The notes beneath the pieces were generated by a model, which worked only from the letters and a program-made list of their open reading frames with translations, did no database searches and was not told the DNA's origin. DNA of 64,000 nucleotides from Schaalia odontolytica (GTDB taxonomy: Bacteria; Actinomycetota; Actinomycetes; Actinomycetales; Actinomycetaceae), in contig NZ_CP046315.1 of NCBI RefSeq assembly GCF_009730335.1, positions 124,001-188,000 of the forward strand. The letters run 5' to 3'. The translations under genes were made by a program, and so were the position numbers. Below are positions 35,522 to 44,011 of the stretch, piece after piece; within the stretch, counting starts at the first letter, position 1, and every line of letters starts with the position of its first letter.

Positions 35522-35986
35522 GTGAGCGACGTCAGCTTCGACTCAGATAAGCACGATCAGACGCGTCAGGACGCGGAGAGAGGCGGGGAGTCTCTCATGA
35601 CTGCCGCCGACAGCATCGGCACCTTGGCCGACGCCCAGGTTGAATCCGTGTGGGGCGAGGAGGCCGGCGTCGACGCTGCACGCCGCGCACTGCAGGACTC
35701 CTACCTCCTACTAGGTGATGGCTTTAAGGAGGAGCGAAACCACTTCCTCGACTTCGGCACGAAGGTTGACCAGTCCGAGGAAGCCTTCCGACAGATGGAA
35801 GAGCAGAACGCAGGTTATTTCTCGCAGACAAGTGCGGCCATGGCCCAGGACCCTGCCGTCGCCGCCGCGGCCGCCGGATCCGGAGCGGGCGCCGGGTCAG
35901 GTTCATCCGCTTCGACATCCCAGACCTCACCGTCGGAGTCGCAGGATAACACCAACCCGAACGCAGCCGGTAGCTCCGAGTTCTGA
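35522..35986 (+). CDS. ESX/WXG100-like secretion substrate candidate
   Basis: 154 residues from GTG 35522 with GGAGG 9 nt upstream. Residues 1-105 are predicted helical (DAERGGESLMTAADSIGTLAD, AARRALQDSYLLLGDGF, EEAFRQMEEQNAGYF), with a VESVWGEEAG turn that may stand for the W-x-G hairpin. A disordered Ala/Gly/Ser/Gln tail follows. Directly upstream of a PPE-like large substrate and a mycosin, which supports a type VII partner role. Confidence 0.65.
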   Translation: MSDVSFDSDKHDQTRQDAERGGESLMTAADSIGTLADAQVESVWGEEAGVDAARRALQDSYLLLGDGFKEERNHFLDFGTKVDQSEEAFRQMEEQNAGYFSQTSAAMAQDPAVAAAAAGSGAGAGSGSSASTSQTSPSESQDNTNPNAAGSSEF

Positions 35987-36006
35987 ACCCACGAAAGGAT
36001 ATTCCA

Positions 36007-37608
36007 GTGGTTCACAGCCCCATGTACAAGCGCCTCATGCGTTTCGTAGAGGACGCGAAGGCGAATGAGACCCTGTCCGACTACGACAGCAAGCACAGCT
36101 CCACCTTGGACGCCATTCGCGAGGCCGAAGAGCGCATCCAGCATTTCCGGGAGTATCAGGGATTCCAGGGCCAAACCGGCGACGCCATCAACAAGTGGCT
36201 TGAGGACGCGGAACGACGCGTCAGGCTCTGGAAGGCTTCGTATCTCGCAACATCGCAGGTCGAGGTCGAGATGCGCCGCGTCATGAAGCACGCGCGCGAG
36301 GAGGCCGAGATGCTCTCTCCCGTCCTCGTTGACGCCAGGTTGGACAAGCTGCGCGACGTGGCCGAGGTGACGATCCCGGTCATGGAGCAGTACGGCCTCG
36401 TTGGCATGGCATATAACGCAGTTGCATCGACCGGCGCGGCCGTCTACGACGCGATCGCGGCCCAGGCCAACAACCAGCGAGAAGCCAGCTCGACGGACAT
36501 CCTCCAGCGACTCAACGACTCGATGCAGGGGCTCGCGAACAATGCCGCCCGCATCAAGGAGCTGCAGGAGGAGTTGAAAGATAGCAACAAGATTTGGGAC
36601 CCGGGCGACCTCCCCCAGCCTTCCAATCCGTCCGTCGCCGATCAGCTCGAAAAGGGAATCAAAGACGTATCGAGCCACGATCCTGGTGTGTATCCAGGCA
36701 ACAGGGACACCGACTACGGTCGATCGGACCTGCGCGGCCCCAATTCCGGACTCTACCCGAACGGTTTCGACGATCCGACCGCGCAGGACGCGGACGCCGA
36801 GAAGCTGCGCAAGCTCCAGTCCGGGCGTATTCCCGACAAGTTCAACAAGGACGGCGAGCTGGGCAGCCGGAGCAAGCCCATCACCAACCCCGAGGACCTG
36901 ATGGGCATCGACCTGCTGCACAGCCGCATCGGCGGCGAGCGCTACGCCAACGGCACCGTCGGCGGATACACCCCCGCTCCCCCGAACGATCGCCACCATC
37001 CTCTGTGGAACATTAACGGAGGGCCCTCCACTCGCTTCGACGCCTCCGGCCGTACGAGCCTGGCGGGTGCGGGCGCCCTCGGTGCGGGTGCCCTCGGCGC
37101 CGCAGCCCTGGGCGCGCGCGGTGCGTCGGGCCTGGGTGCCGCTTCGCTCGGCGGGCTGGGTCGCGGCGGCTCAGGCGGCCTGGGCGCGGGCGGCCTCGGC
37201 GGGCTGCGCGGGGGCTCAGCTGCCGGCGGTGGTTTTGGTGCCAGCGGCTTGCCCGGTAGCGCGAGCGCATCGGGCGGGACAACCGGCCTGACGGGTACGA
37301 ACGGCGCGGGTGGAGCGGCTGGAGCCGCTGGAAAAACGGGCGCCGGCAGCACCTCTGGCGGTTCGGGCGCGGCCGGGCGGCCCGGCATGGGCGGCTTCAT
37401 GGGCGCCGGCGCCGGCGCGGGCGCCGGTGGCGGCAAGGACGACAAGAAGGGGCGCCGGCGCAAGTACGAGGCCTTCAAGTTCGAGGACGACGAGGACGAT
37501 GCGCTGCCCCCGGGCTACGTCAACCCGATGTCGCAGACCTACGGCTCGGACAAGGATCTGAAGCCCGCCTCCCAGAAGGACGACGGATGGGATCCTCGCC
37601 AATGGTGA
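36007..37608 (+). CDS. Large type VII secretion substrate with glycine-rich domain
   Basis: 533 residues from GTG 36007 (AAAGGATAT upstream). Residues 1-215 are helical (AIREAEERIQHFREYQGF, KWLEDAERRVRLW, NNAARIKELQEEL), then a Pro/Asp-rich linker, and a Gly/Ala/Ser low-complexity domain (about 350-480). A basic-acidic C-terminus (KGRRRKYEAFKFEDDEDD) ends DGWDPRQW. The helical-plus-low-complexity plan resembles PPE-type or EspB-type ESX substrates. It overlaps the mycosin gene by 22 bp. Confidence 0.65.
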   Translation: MVHSPMYKRLMRFVEDAKANETLSDYDSKHSSTLDAIREAEERIQHFREYQGFQGQTGDAINKWLEDAERRVRLWKASYLATSQVEVEMRRVMKHAREEAEMLSPVLVDARLDKLRDVAEVTIPVMEQYGLVGMAYNAVASTGAAVYDAIAAQANNQREASSTDILQRLNDSMQGLANNAARIKELQEELKDSNKIWDPGDLPQPSNPSVADQLEKGIKDVSSHDPGVYPGNRDTDYGRSDLRGPNSGLYPNGFDDPTAQDADAEKLRKLQSGRIPDKFNKDGELGSRSKPITNPEDLMGIDLLHSRIGGERYANGTVGGYTPAPPNDRHHPLWNINGGPSTRFDASGRTSLAGAGALGAGALGAAALGARGASGLGAASLGGLGRGGSGGLGAGGLGGLRGGSAAGGGFGASGLPGSASASGGTTGLTGTNGAGGAAGAAGKTGAGSTSGGSGAAGRPGMGGFMGAGAGAGAGGGKDDKKGRRRKYEAFKFEDDEDDALPPGYVNPMSQTYGSDKDLKPASQKDDGWDPRQW

Positions 37609-38810
37609 TCACGAACCACGCGTCCGGTCACCGTCGGCGGCTGCACTTTGCGGGTGCGTGCGCGATGACCCTGGCCCTGGCGGCCGGGGCCATCGCCCTG
37701 CCCGCCGCTCCCGCGCACGCCGCCGAGCCCATCACAGCAGCCGACCAGCCTCACTTTGCCTACTATCATCTCGATCAGGCGCGGGCCAAGGGCTACACGG
37801 GCAAGGGCGTGACCATCGCGCTCATCGACGGCGAGGTCGACACCAGCGCACCCGAGCTGGCCGGCGCCACAATCATCGACAAAACACCGTGCACCGTTAC
37901 CTCGGGTGCCAATTCGAAGAGCCACGGCACGGCCATGGCATCGCTCCTGGTCTCCAAAGAGTACGGCGTCGCCCCCGACGCAACACTCCTTGCCTACCGC
38001 ACGACCTTCCCCAAGGATGGAGACAAGGCGGAGTCCGATTGCCGCGGTCACCACGCTAACACGCTCGACGAGCCCGAGTGGCTGATCAATCAGGCGATCA
38101 CTGACGGCGCCCAAATCATCAGCATCTCCGCCTCAAGTGGAGACACGAGCGACTCGGTGAAGTGGGCGATCGCCCGCGCCAACGCCCTGGGCGTCATTGT
38201 GGTGAGCGGCGCCGGAAACGACAACGAGGAAAATACTATTGATAGCTATGGCAAGTGGTCCGGGGTGGTCAGTGTCAGCGCCATCGACACCTCTGGTAAG
38301 CGCGCCGAATACTCCTCGTGGGGTAAGGGAGTGACCGTTGCGGCCGTGGGAGGCCCCATCCTCGCCCACAACTACGAGAACAACACCAACATCAGCACGA
38401 GAGGCACCTCCAACGCCACGCCCTTGGTCGCAGGCTTCCTGGCCCTGGCCAAGCAGAAGTGGCCTAACGCCACCAGCAACCAACTCCTCCAACTGCTCAC
38501 GCACACAGCTCGCACTGACCAAGGCGGGTGGAACAAGTACATCGGATACGGCGGAGCAGACCCCGGAGCCATGGTCAACACCGATCCGTCCCAGTACCCC
38601 GACGAGAACCCGCTCATGGACAAGGGCTACAGCGACCTGGGCCCCACAAATGAAGAGTCCCAGCAGTACCTCGCCGGCCTCGTCGACCCCCGACGCATCG
38701 CCGGAGACCCCACCTACACCTACCGTGGCATCGACGAAAGCATCCTGAAAGACACAGACATCCCCACACCAATTCACCTGGGCAGCAGCCCCCGCTACCA
38801 CGCCAAGTAG
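37587..38810 (+). CDS. mycP: Mycosin-like subtilisin protease (S8)
   Basis: 407 residues. Signal peptide (ACAMTLALAAGAIALPAAPAHA) and catalytic triad Asp81 (ALIDGEVD), His113 (SHGTAMAS) and Ser275 (GTSNATPLVAG), with Asn211 (GAGN) as oxyanion residue. Mycosins process ESX substrates and stabilise the membrane complex. Unlike mycobacterial mycosins, no C-terminal transmembrane helix is present, so the enzyme is probably released or held by partners. An ATG at 37602 is an alternative start. Confidence 0.9.
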   Translation: MGSSPMVITNHASGHRRRLHFAGACAMTLALAAGAIALPAAPAHAAEPITAADQPHFAYYHLDQARAKGYTGKGVTIALIDGEVDTSAPELAGATIIDKTPCTVTSGANSKSHGTAMASLLVSKEYGVAPDATLLAYRTTFPKDGDKAESDCRGHHANTLDEPEWLINQAITDGAQIISISASSGDTSDSVKWAIARANALGVIVVSGAGNDNEENTIDSYGKWSGVVSVSAIDTSGKRAEYSSWGKGVTVAAVGGPILAHNYENNTNISTRGTSNATPLVAGFLALAKQKWPNATSNQLLQLLTHTARTDQGGWNKYIGYGGADPGAMVNTDPSQYPDENPLMDKGYSDLGPTNEESQQYLAGLVDPRRIAGDPTYTYRGIDESILKDTDIPTPIHLGSSPRYHAK

Positions 38811-38818
38811 GACAGAAA

Positions 38819-38860
38819 AGACCCCGCGTCACCGCCGTTTGGTGGTTCGACGCGGGGTCT
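38819..38860. terminator. Strong hairpin after mycP, shared with the opposing membrane-protein gene
   Basis: AGACCCCGCGTC (38819-38830) and GACGCGGGGTCT (38849-38860) pair perfectly over 12 bp between convergent genes. Confidence 0.8.
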
Positions 38861-38874
38861 GTCGTCTCTCGGGA

Positions 38875-39336
38875 TCAGCTCTTTGAGGATGAGTTCATCA
38901 GAGCAACCACGATTGCCACGATTCCAGAGACCAGGATAAGGATGATGCCGAGCGGCGTGAGGTAGAACAACATGATGACTGCGAGCCATAACAAGCCGTC
39001 TCCACCATCGCCATGATTGCCGGGAACGAGCCCAATGAGCCCCTCGGCAAGGAAGGGCGAAACCGCAAGTAACAAGCCAACTGCGAGCAAAATGACCGCT
39101 AGCTTGTATGACGTGCGACGGCGAGCAGGCACCGTAGGTCCGTAGACCCCAGGCCCTAGCTGCGGGAAGCCTGCTTGCACCTCGGCCCCCACGGGCATCT
39201 GCCCCCAACTCTGCTGCATGTCGGGTTGCATGGCTTCCACCGGCGCATACTCCACCTGAGGGGGAGCCGGAACCTGCTGGGGGTTGTACCCCGCCACATC
39301 GTTCGGGTCGGGGACCTGGGGATTCGGTGTTGTCAC
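38875..39336 (-). CDS. Small membrane protein of the expanded local family
   Basis: 153 residues. A Pro/Gln-rich cytoplasmic N-terminus (about 1-75) is followed by two to three hydrophobic segments (LAVILLAVGLLLAVSPFLAEG, LWLAVIMLFYLTPLGIILIL). The plan matches the neighbouring genes up to 44293: variable polar N-terminus, then a helix pair with L-G-x-I/V-x-G patterns, as in DUF4190-like proteins. It lies last of the series. Function unknown. Confidence 0.8.
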   Translation of the reverse strand: MTTPNPQVPDPNDVAGYNPQQVPAPPQVEYAPVEAMQPDMQQSWGQMPVGAEVQAGFPQLGPGVYGPTVPARRRTSYKLAVILLAVGLLLAVSPFLAEGLIGLVPGNHGDGGDGLLWLAVIMLFYLTPLGIILILVSGIVAIVVALMNSSSKS

Positions 39337-39391
39337 AGGAGTTCCTTGGGGGTCGATGGTGTAGGAGCAGAGGCCGTCGGATTAGACGATT

Positions 39392-39835
39392 TTAGAACAG
39401 CGAGATGAGGTAGAAGAACCCGTAGATCAAGAGGATCAGAAGAACGACGAGGCCGACAACCGTGAGCGGTGCAGCGTTCATGAGCAGGCCGCGGGCGACG
39501 TAGCCGCGTTCGGTGGGATTCTTCGTCTTGTGGAGCGCAATGATGCCGAGGACCAGACCGATAATGTTCACCACGACGACGGGGATAGAGAAGAATCCGG
39601 CTATGAAGATGAAGGCAATCGGAGCCAGGTCCAGCCCGTGCTCACCCCTGGGAATCAGCACGTACACCAGCGTCCCGAAGATAACCAATGCGAAGACAAC
39701 AAGTCCGGTGATCCCGAATCCGCGGCACGCCGCACCAAGGGCCTGTCCTCGGCTGCGTCCCGGCACGGCGAGCTGCTGGGGATCCTGCCCCGGAAACACA
39801 TGTGGGCCAGGACCATTCGAATATGGGGCTGTCAC
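39392..39835 (-). CDS. Small membrane protein, DUF4190-like
   Basis: 147 residues from GTG 39833-39835 with GAGGAAT upstream; the longer in-frame ATG at 39922 would overlap the next gene and lacks an RBS. Polar N-terminus (YSNGPGPHVFPGQDPQQ), then three hydrophobic segments including VVVVNIIGLVLGIIALHKTKNP, the DUF4190-like N-x-x-G-x-x-x-G motif, and a C-terminal LTVVGLVVLLILLIYGFFYL. Member of the local paralog series. Confidence 0.8.
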   Translation of the reverse strand: MTAPYSNGPGPHVFPGQDPQQLAVPGRSRGQALGAACRGFGITGLVVFALVIFGTLVYVLIPRGEHGLDLAPIAFIFIAGFFSIPVVVVNIIGLVLGIIALHKTKNPTERGYVARGLLMNAAPLTVVGLVVLLILLIYGFFYLISLF

Positions 39836-39887
39836 AGTAAATTCCTCTAATCGTTGGCGGCTATCAAACAGCGGCATTCCGGATGGA

Positions 39888-40376
39888 TTAGTACGCCATC
39901 GCAAAGAGGATGGTGAGCACAACAGCAGCCAGGAACAGGATCATCGGGATGACATTCATCCAAATCCCAACCTTGTAGACCTTCCAGCCACGCGGATCCT
40001 GCACCCGCTTGCGCCCAGTCGCGCCAAGGATGAGACCAACGATGTTCATGATCGCGCCCGGGATGTAGATCATTACGGCACCAAATATGAAGGCGAGCGG
40101 AGCCATAGCCCTCTCAAAGGAGTCATCCGCGTCGAACGAGATATAGGCTCCAAAGAACAGCCCGCCAACGCAGAGGACGATCCCAACAACACCAAGGCAT
40201 ATGGAGGTTACGCCGAGGGCTTTGCAGGGCGGAGCAGCAAATTCCGGCGCCGGCTGCATGTCGGCGTAGGGGTTTCCTGGCACGGTACCGGGGTAGGCAG
40301 GCACCGTGCCCAGATTACCCGGCACGCTGCCGGAGTAGTCGGGCATCCCCGAACCGACAGGATTGGGCATCGTCAT
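39888..40376 (-). CDS. Small membrane protein, DUF4190-like
   Basis: 162 residues from ATG 40376 (GAAGGATCA upstream). The N-terminus has degenerate repeats of PG-x-x-GTVP type (GNLGTVPAYPGTVPGN). Three to four hydrophobic segments follow, with GAIMNIVGLILGATGRKRVQ matching the N-x-x-G-x-x-x-G motif of the neighbour at 39392. Function unknown. Confidence 0.8.
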   Translation of the reverse strand: MTMPNPVGSGMPDYSGSVPGNLGTVPAYPGTVPGNPYADMQPAPEFAAPPCKALGVTSICLGVVGIVLCVGGLFFGAYISFDADDSFERAMAPLAFIFGAVMIYIPGAIMNIVGLILGATGRKRVQDPRGWKVYKVGIWMNVIPMILFLAAVVLTILFAMAY

Positions 40377-40511
40377 CGTTGATCCTTCATAGGTTGACCG
40401 TCGTGCCCATTCGGGCGACCACGACAATCCTAAACGAGAGGGAGTCGGAACCTCCCATGGCGGTAACAGGCCCTCGATGACGAGGCCGACGAGGCTCGAG
40501 GCCTCCTCACG

Positions 40512-40850
40512 TCACGAGACTACCAACCACGCCCAGGCACCGATGACGTTGATGACGAAGACCAGGAGAAGCATGAGGACGATGGCATAGCCGAAACCGT
40601 ATTCTCGCAGCACAGCGTCATGTTCGTTCGCGGCCGTGAGGCTGTTGTAAACGCCCAAGACGATCGTACCAGCGATTAAAAGCCAGCCGCCGACGCCGCA
40701 CACCATGGAGAGGGTCCACGTGCTTCGCGTGCGCACGGGCCGCGAGGCAACGGACGCACTGCCGGCGGACGCTGCCGCGCGCGTACCGTCATCGGCAACG
40801 GTGGGCACCGAAGGGGTGCTCGGCGCGGGAATGTCGTTGGAGTCGCTCAT
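40512..40850 (-). CDS. Small membrane protein of the local family
   Basis: 112 residues. Polar Ser/Pro/Ala N-terminus (1-45), two hydrophobic segments (LSMVCGVGGWLLIAGTIVLG and YAIVLMLLLVFVINVIGAWAW). AAAGGACAG precedes the ATG. Shorter than its neighbours and lacks the last helix pair. Confidence 0.75.
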   Translation of the reverse strand: MSDSNDIPAPSTPSVPTVADDGTRAAASAGSASVASRPVRTRSTWTLSMVCGVGGWLLIAGTIVLGVYNSLTAANEHDAVLREYGFGYAIVLMLLLVFVINVIGAWAWLVVS

Positions 40851-40902
40851 TCATCTGTCCTTTCAAGCATGCATATGTGCATCTTCACCTGCGACCTGAT
40901 AA

Positions 40903-41307
40903 CTACCCTTTGATCCAGTCGATGACCCCCGCGTCCACCAGGTAGATGAAGAGGGCGATGGCGGCGAGCAGGCTTAGACACAGGAGGACTCCCCAGAAGC
41001 TGGCATACCTCTGTTTTTTGGAAGCCCCGCGTTGGGTGACCCCTGACAGGCCGACGACGAAACCAGAAAAACCGATGCATGTCGCGACGAAGCCGCCGAT
41101 CACCGCAATCACAAAGTACTAGATGAGGTCCCAGGAGTGATCGACGTTCATAAACGACAGGATGCCGTCATAGATGAGGGAGAGGGCGAAAAAGGTGATC
41201 GCAACGATCACCCATGTGGAGATGCCGCACATCAGGGACAAACGATTGACACCCGGCAGCTCGTGGGCGGGCGCACCGTTCTCACGCGTGCTGTCGGGAG
41301 CTTCCAT
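40903..41307 (-). pseudogene. Local-family membrane protein gene interrupted by an in-frame TAG
   Basis: One frame from ATG 41307 to the stop at 40903, broken only by TAG at 41119-41121. The first part (62 residues) has the polar N-terminus and the first two helices (NRLSLMCGISTWVIVAITFF). The second part, beginning Y-F-V-I-A-V-I-G-G, supplies the missing G-x-x-x-G helix and C-terminal helix (FWGVLLCLSLLAAIALFIYL). Joined they make a 134-residue protein like the neighbours. A CAG-to-TAG change is the simplest cause. The downstream half could restart at GTG 41112. Confidence 0.75.
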
Positions 41308-41395
41308 GAACCCCTCACTCCAAAACGTATTTCAAGAACTGAAATTAATGGAGAGAGGGTGTTAACGCGAGGAGGAATGAGCTGGGATGAGCGCT

Positions 41396-42208
41396 CTACG
41401 AGATTGAGGTAAGAACCACCAGGGGAAGGAACAGAACGCAACAGCACAGGGGCACATTCAGGACTATTCCCCACGTAGCGAGCACCCGCTCGGCCGCGCT
41501 GTCGGCGTTCCGACGCGCCCGTATTCCCTTGATCAAGCCCGTCAGCTGGGCGATGCCCACCGGGACGCCCGCGTAGAGGCAGACAATGATGACAGTGAGG
41601 CCAGGCAAGAACGGATCCTCCGATGTCGTAGCGAATTCCTTGAGGATCGCAAACAGACCGATGAGCAACGCTTGACCCATTGTCAGCAAGCCTGCGACCC
41701 CCAGCCCCACCGATGTCGCACCCGCACTGCTGAAGAAGCGCTCAAACAGGGAAACACACATGGACAGGACCGCAGCACCACACAGAACGAGGAGGGGAAC
41801 AAGATCACCCGGATTACTCACGATACCCGCGGCGGGGATGATACCGGCGCAGCCAAGGAAGAATGCATTCACACCCACTCCAAGCGCACAGTGCCCGAGC
41901 TCCGCGCGATCCTCGGCGTGCTTTCGCCCCACGAACCCGGCGATGACACCCGCCAGGTGAATGATCCCCGCCGCGCTGGCTACGGGCAGGACAGAACGGA
42001 TAAACGCGTCGTCTCTCATCGCCCCAGAGTCGCCGGGAACGACGAGGTTAGCGCCGGCGCTCATCTCGTCAAAAACCGAGGTCGACAGGACGATGAAACC
42101 CCCGATGATCACGGCAAGTCCCACGAGTGCGCAGGCCAAGGACAACCTGCACATCGTTCGCAACACTCGCTTGTTGGGCACAGGTGCGGGACCGGTGTGG
42201 TCATTCAT
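41396..42208 (-). CDS. Membrane protein made of two fused copies of the local family unit
   Basis: 270 residues from ATG 42208 with GGAG 6 nt upstream. About eight hydrophobic segments fall in two blocks of some 130 residues. The first has LSLACALVGLAVIIGGF, IIHLAGVIAGFVGRKHAEDRAELG and ALGVGVNAFFLGCAG. The second repeats the order with VGLGVAGLLTMGQALLIGLF, VGIAQLTGLIKGIRARRNADS and TWGIVLNVPLCCCVLFLPL. It looks like an internal duplication. Function unknown. Confidence 0.75.
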   Translation of the reverse strand: MNDHTGPAPVPNKRVLRTMCRLSLACALVGLAVIIGGFIVLSTSVFDEMSAGANLVVPGDSGAMRDDAFIRSVLPVASAAGIIHLAGVIAGFVGRKHAEDRAELGHCALGVGVNAFFLGCAGIIPAAGIVSNPGDLVPLLVLCGAAVLSMCVSLFERFFSSAGATSVGLGVAGLLTMGQALLIGLFAILKEFATTSEDPFLPGLTVIIVCLYAGVPVGIAQLTGLIKGIRARRNADSAAERVLATWGIVLNVPLCCCVLFLPLVVLTSIS

Positions 42209-42236
42209 CACTATCTCCATCCGACGCTTCAGTGAC

Positions 42237-42715
42237 CTACATGAACAACATCAGAATGATCATGAAGGCGGTGAAGACGACGTATGGCTCGCGTTCAGGA
42301 GGATTCCCAGCCAGTTGAGCTTCCGCGTCGTCAGCTTTCCCACTGCCCCAACAATCCCGATAACACCACCGGCGAGGTTCACCGGGCCAATAAACATCAG
42401 CGCAAAGAGCGGCAAGAATCCGATCGCTTCCTTGCCACTCGGGTCGGGATCGGATGCGCTGGCTCGGATAGAAAGCCACATGGCCAGTACCATCAGGCCG
42501 ATGAGGGCCCACCCGACAACACCCAAGATGATCGACACTCGATTCACCTCCTAAGTCACGGGTCCCTGAGTCACGGGAACAGGACCCGGAGCGAAGCCCT
42601 GCAGAGCCACCAGGTAGCCCTCGGACGCGGAGTGCGCAGGCGCGTATGGTCCCGAAGACTGTTGCTCAGAATGCTGAGGGTGAGGCGCACTCGTCTCACT
42701 ACTCCTGTGTGTCAC
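42237..42715 (-). pseudogene. Local-family membrane protein gene with in-frame TAG and 3' frameshift
   Basis: From GTG 42715, 9 bp after the HAD stop, the frame encodes a Pro/Gln/Ser-rich N-terminus ending PVPVTQGPVT, then TAG at 42551-42553, then EVNRVSIILGVVGWALI, which aligns with GVNRLSLMCGISTWVIV in the gene at 40903-41307. The repeat VTQ-GP-VT* points to CAG changed to TAG. Near 42295 the frame also shifts: LNWLGILLN continues as REPYVVFTAFMIILMLFM only after a one-base deletion. Two lesions make a working product unlikely. Confidence 0.7.
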
Positions 42716-42724
42716 GCGACGCGC

Positions 42725-43588
42725 TCACCCGAGGAGGGTGCGCAGCACCTGGGCGACCCCTGCCTCGTTGTTGGAGGGAGCAATGAAGCGCGCGGCCTCG
42801 ACGACGTCTTGCGAGGCGTTGGCCATCGCGAAGGACAGGTCCCCCTCGCTCATCATGGACAGGTCGTTCCCGGCGTCGCCGAAGACGGCGGTCTGGGAAC
42901 GATCCACCCCGAGGAAACGCTGCAGGTCGCGTACTGCGCTGCCCTTGTCGACGCCTCGGATCTGCAGGTCCGCCCAGTTCGCGCCGGAAATCGCGTACTG
43001 GTGAGTATCGGCAAAGTTGGCCAGGGTGGCCTCCGCGAGCGCCTCAACCGGGCCGAGGACGAAGACAGCGAGCTTGACGATCGCGTCGTCAATCTCGCCG
43101 GCCTCGATGGCGTCGATGATGGCGATCTGATCATCCACACGCTTGGTGCGGTGGTAGTAGGGCAGAACACCGTCGACGAAGCGGTCGGAGGTGCGCTCGA
43201 CGTAGGCGAATTGCTTGCCGCACATGACCAGGCCGCCGTCGATCCCATCCGGCCCCGAGGTGGCCTCACGGACGAGGCGGATGACCTCGCGCACCGTGGG
43301 GGTGTCCACCGGGTGGGAGGAGACCTCGACACCGTCGCGCATGACGATCCCACCGTTCTCCCCGATGACGGTCATGCCGGGGCGCCCGGGGAACATGTCG
43401 ATGAGTGTCCACACCTGTCGCCCGGACGCGGGCGCGAAGGTGACGCCGCGCGCGTCCATCTGGTCGAGCAGCTCGTCCATGCCGGGCGGGAAGTTCTTAT
43501 CGTCGTCCAGGAGGGTGCCATCCATGTCGACGGCGGCCAGGCGCAGGTCGGCGCCCGCGTAACGCGCAGGGTCAGTGGGGGTCATCAT
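42725..43588 (-). CDS. HAD superfamily phosphatase, Cof/YbjI type
   Basis: 287 residues from ATG 43588. Motif I DMDGTLLDDD (nucleophile Asp), motif II in FAPASGRQ, a C2-type cap, Lys in DKGSAVRDL and motif IV GDAGNDLSMM. Cof-type enzymes hydrolyse sugar phosphates or pyridoxal phosphate in the cytoplasm. It lies inside the membrane-protein series with the same orientation but no evident functional link. Confidence 0.92.
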   Translation of the reverse strand: MMTPTDPARYAGADLRLAAVDMDGTLLDDDKNFPPGMDELLDQMDARGVTFAPASGRQVWTLIDMFPGRPGMTVIGENGGIVMRDGVEVSSHPVDTPTVREVIRLVREATSGPDGIDGGLVMCGKQFAYVERTSDRFVDGVLPYYHRTKRVDDQIAIIDAIEAGEIDDAIVKLAVFVLGPVEALAEATLANFADTHQYAISGANWADLQIRGVDKGSAVRDLQRFLGVDRSQTAVFGDAGNDLSMMSEGDLSFAMANASQDVVEAARFIAPSNNEAGVAQVLRTLLG

Positions 43589-43681
43589 GGGTCCATTGTG
43601 CCCGACGGGAGGCACGGGTGCTCGCACCGGGGACGAGGCTGGGGCGACCTCACGCTGCCAGGCTCAGCCAGGCGACGAACC

Positions 43682-43969
43682 TTAGTTGTCGCTGCTCGGT
43701 ATGTTGGATATCTTCTCCGCGAACGCCATGAACAGGGCGATAACGAGAACAATGACGCCGGCCGGAGTGAAGCGATAGAAGGCCCACACGAAGGCCCAAC
43801 CCGCCGAAACATCATCGGGACCACCCCGACCGACGGTTGCATCGACATACGCCGAATAGAAGAACGGGCTGATCATCAGCAAAAGCCCAATAGCACCAAG
43901 AATGAGCGGAATCTTGTAGTTTCCACTCTTCTTCGTCGAAGGGGACGCTCCGCTCTTACTCTCATTCAT
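43682..43969 (-). CDS. Small membrane protein of the local family
   Basis: 95 residues from ATG 43969. Lys/Ser-rich start (NESKSGASPSTKKSGNYK), then a hydrophobic segment (IPLILGAIGLLLMISPFFYS) and a second one (FTPAGVIVLVIALFMAFAE). It resembles the product of 38875-39336 in the order LGxxGLLLxxSPF...TPxGxIxxxI. Function unknown. Confidence 0.75.
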   Translation of the reverse strand: MNESKSGASPSTKKSGNYKIPLILGAIGLLLMISPFFYSAYVDATVGRGGPDDVSAGWAFVWAFYRFTPAGVIVLVIALFMAFAEKISNIPSSDN

Positions 43970-44011
43970 GCCTGATCTTTTCACTGCCCGACGCTGGGGT
44001 GATGACTACCA

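Noticed and set aside
40903-42715. Pyrrolysine or programmed amber decoding for the two TAG-containing genes
   Set aside because: The two TAG codons are not at equivalent positions, one gene also has a frameshift, and neither has a stem-loop context that I can see. Decay is simpler.
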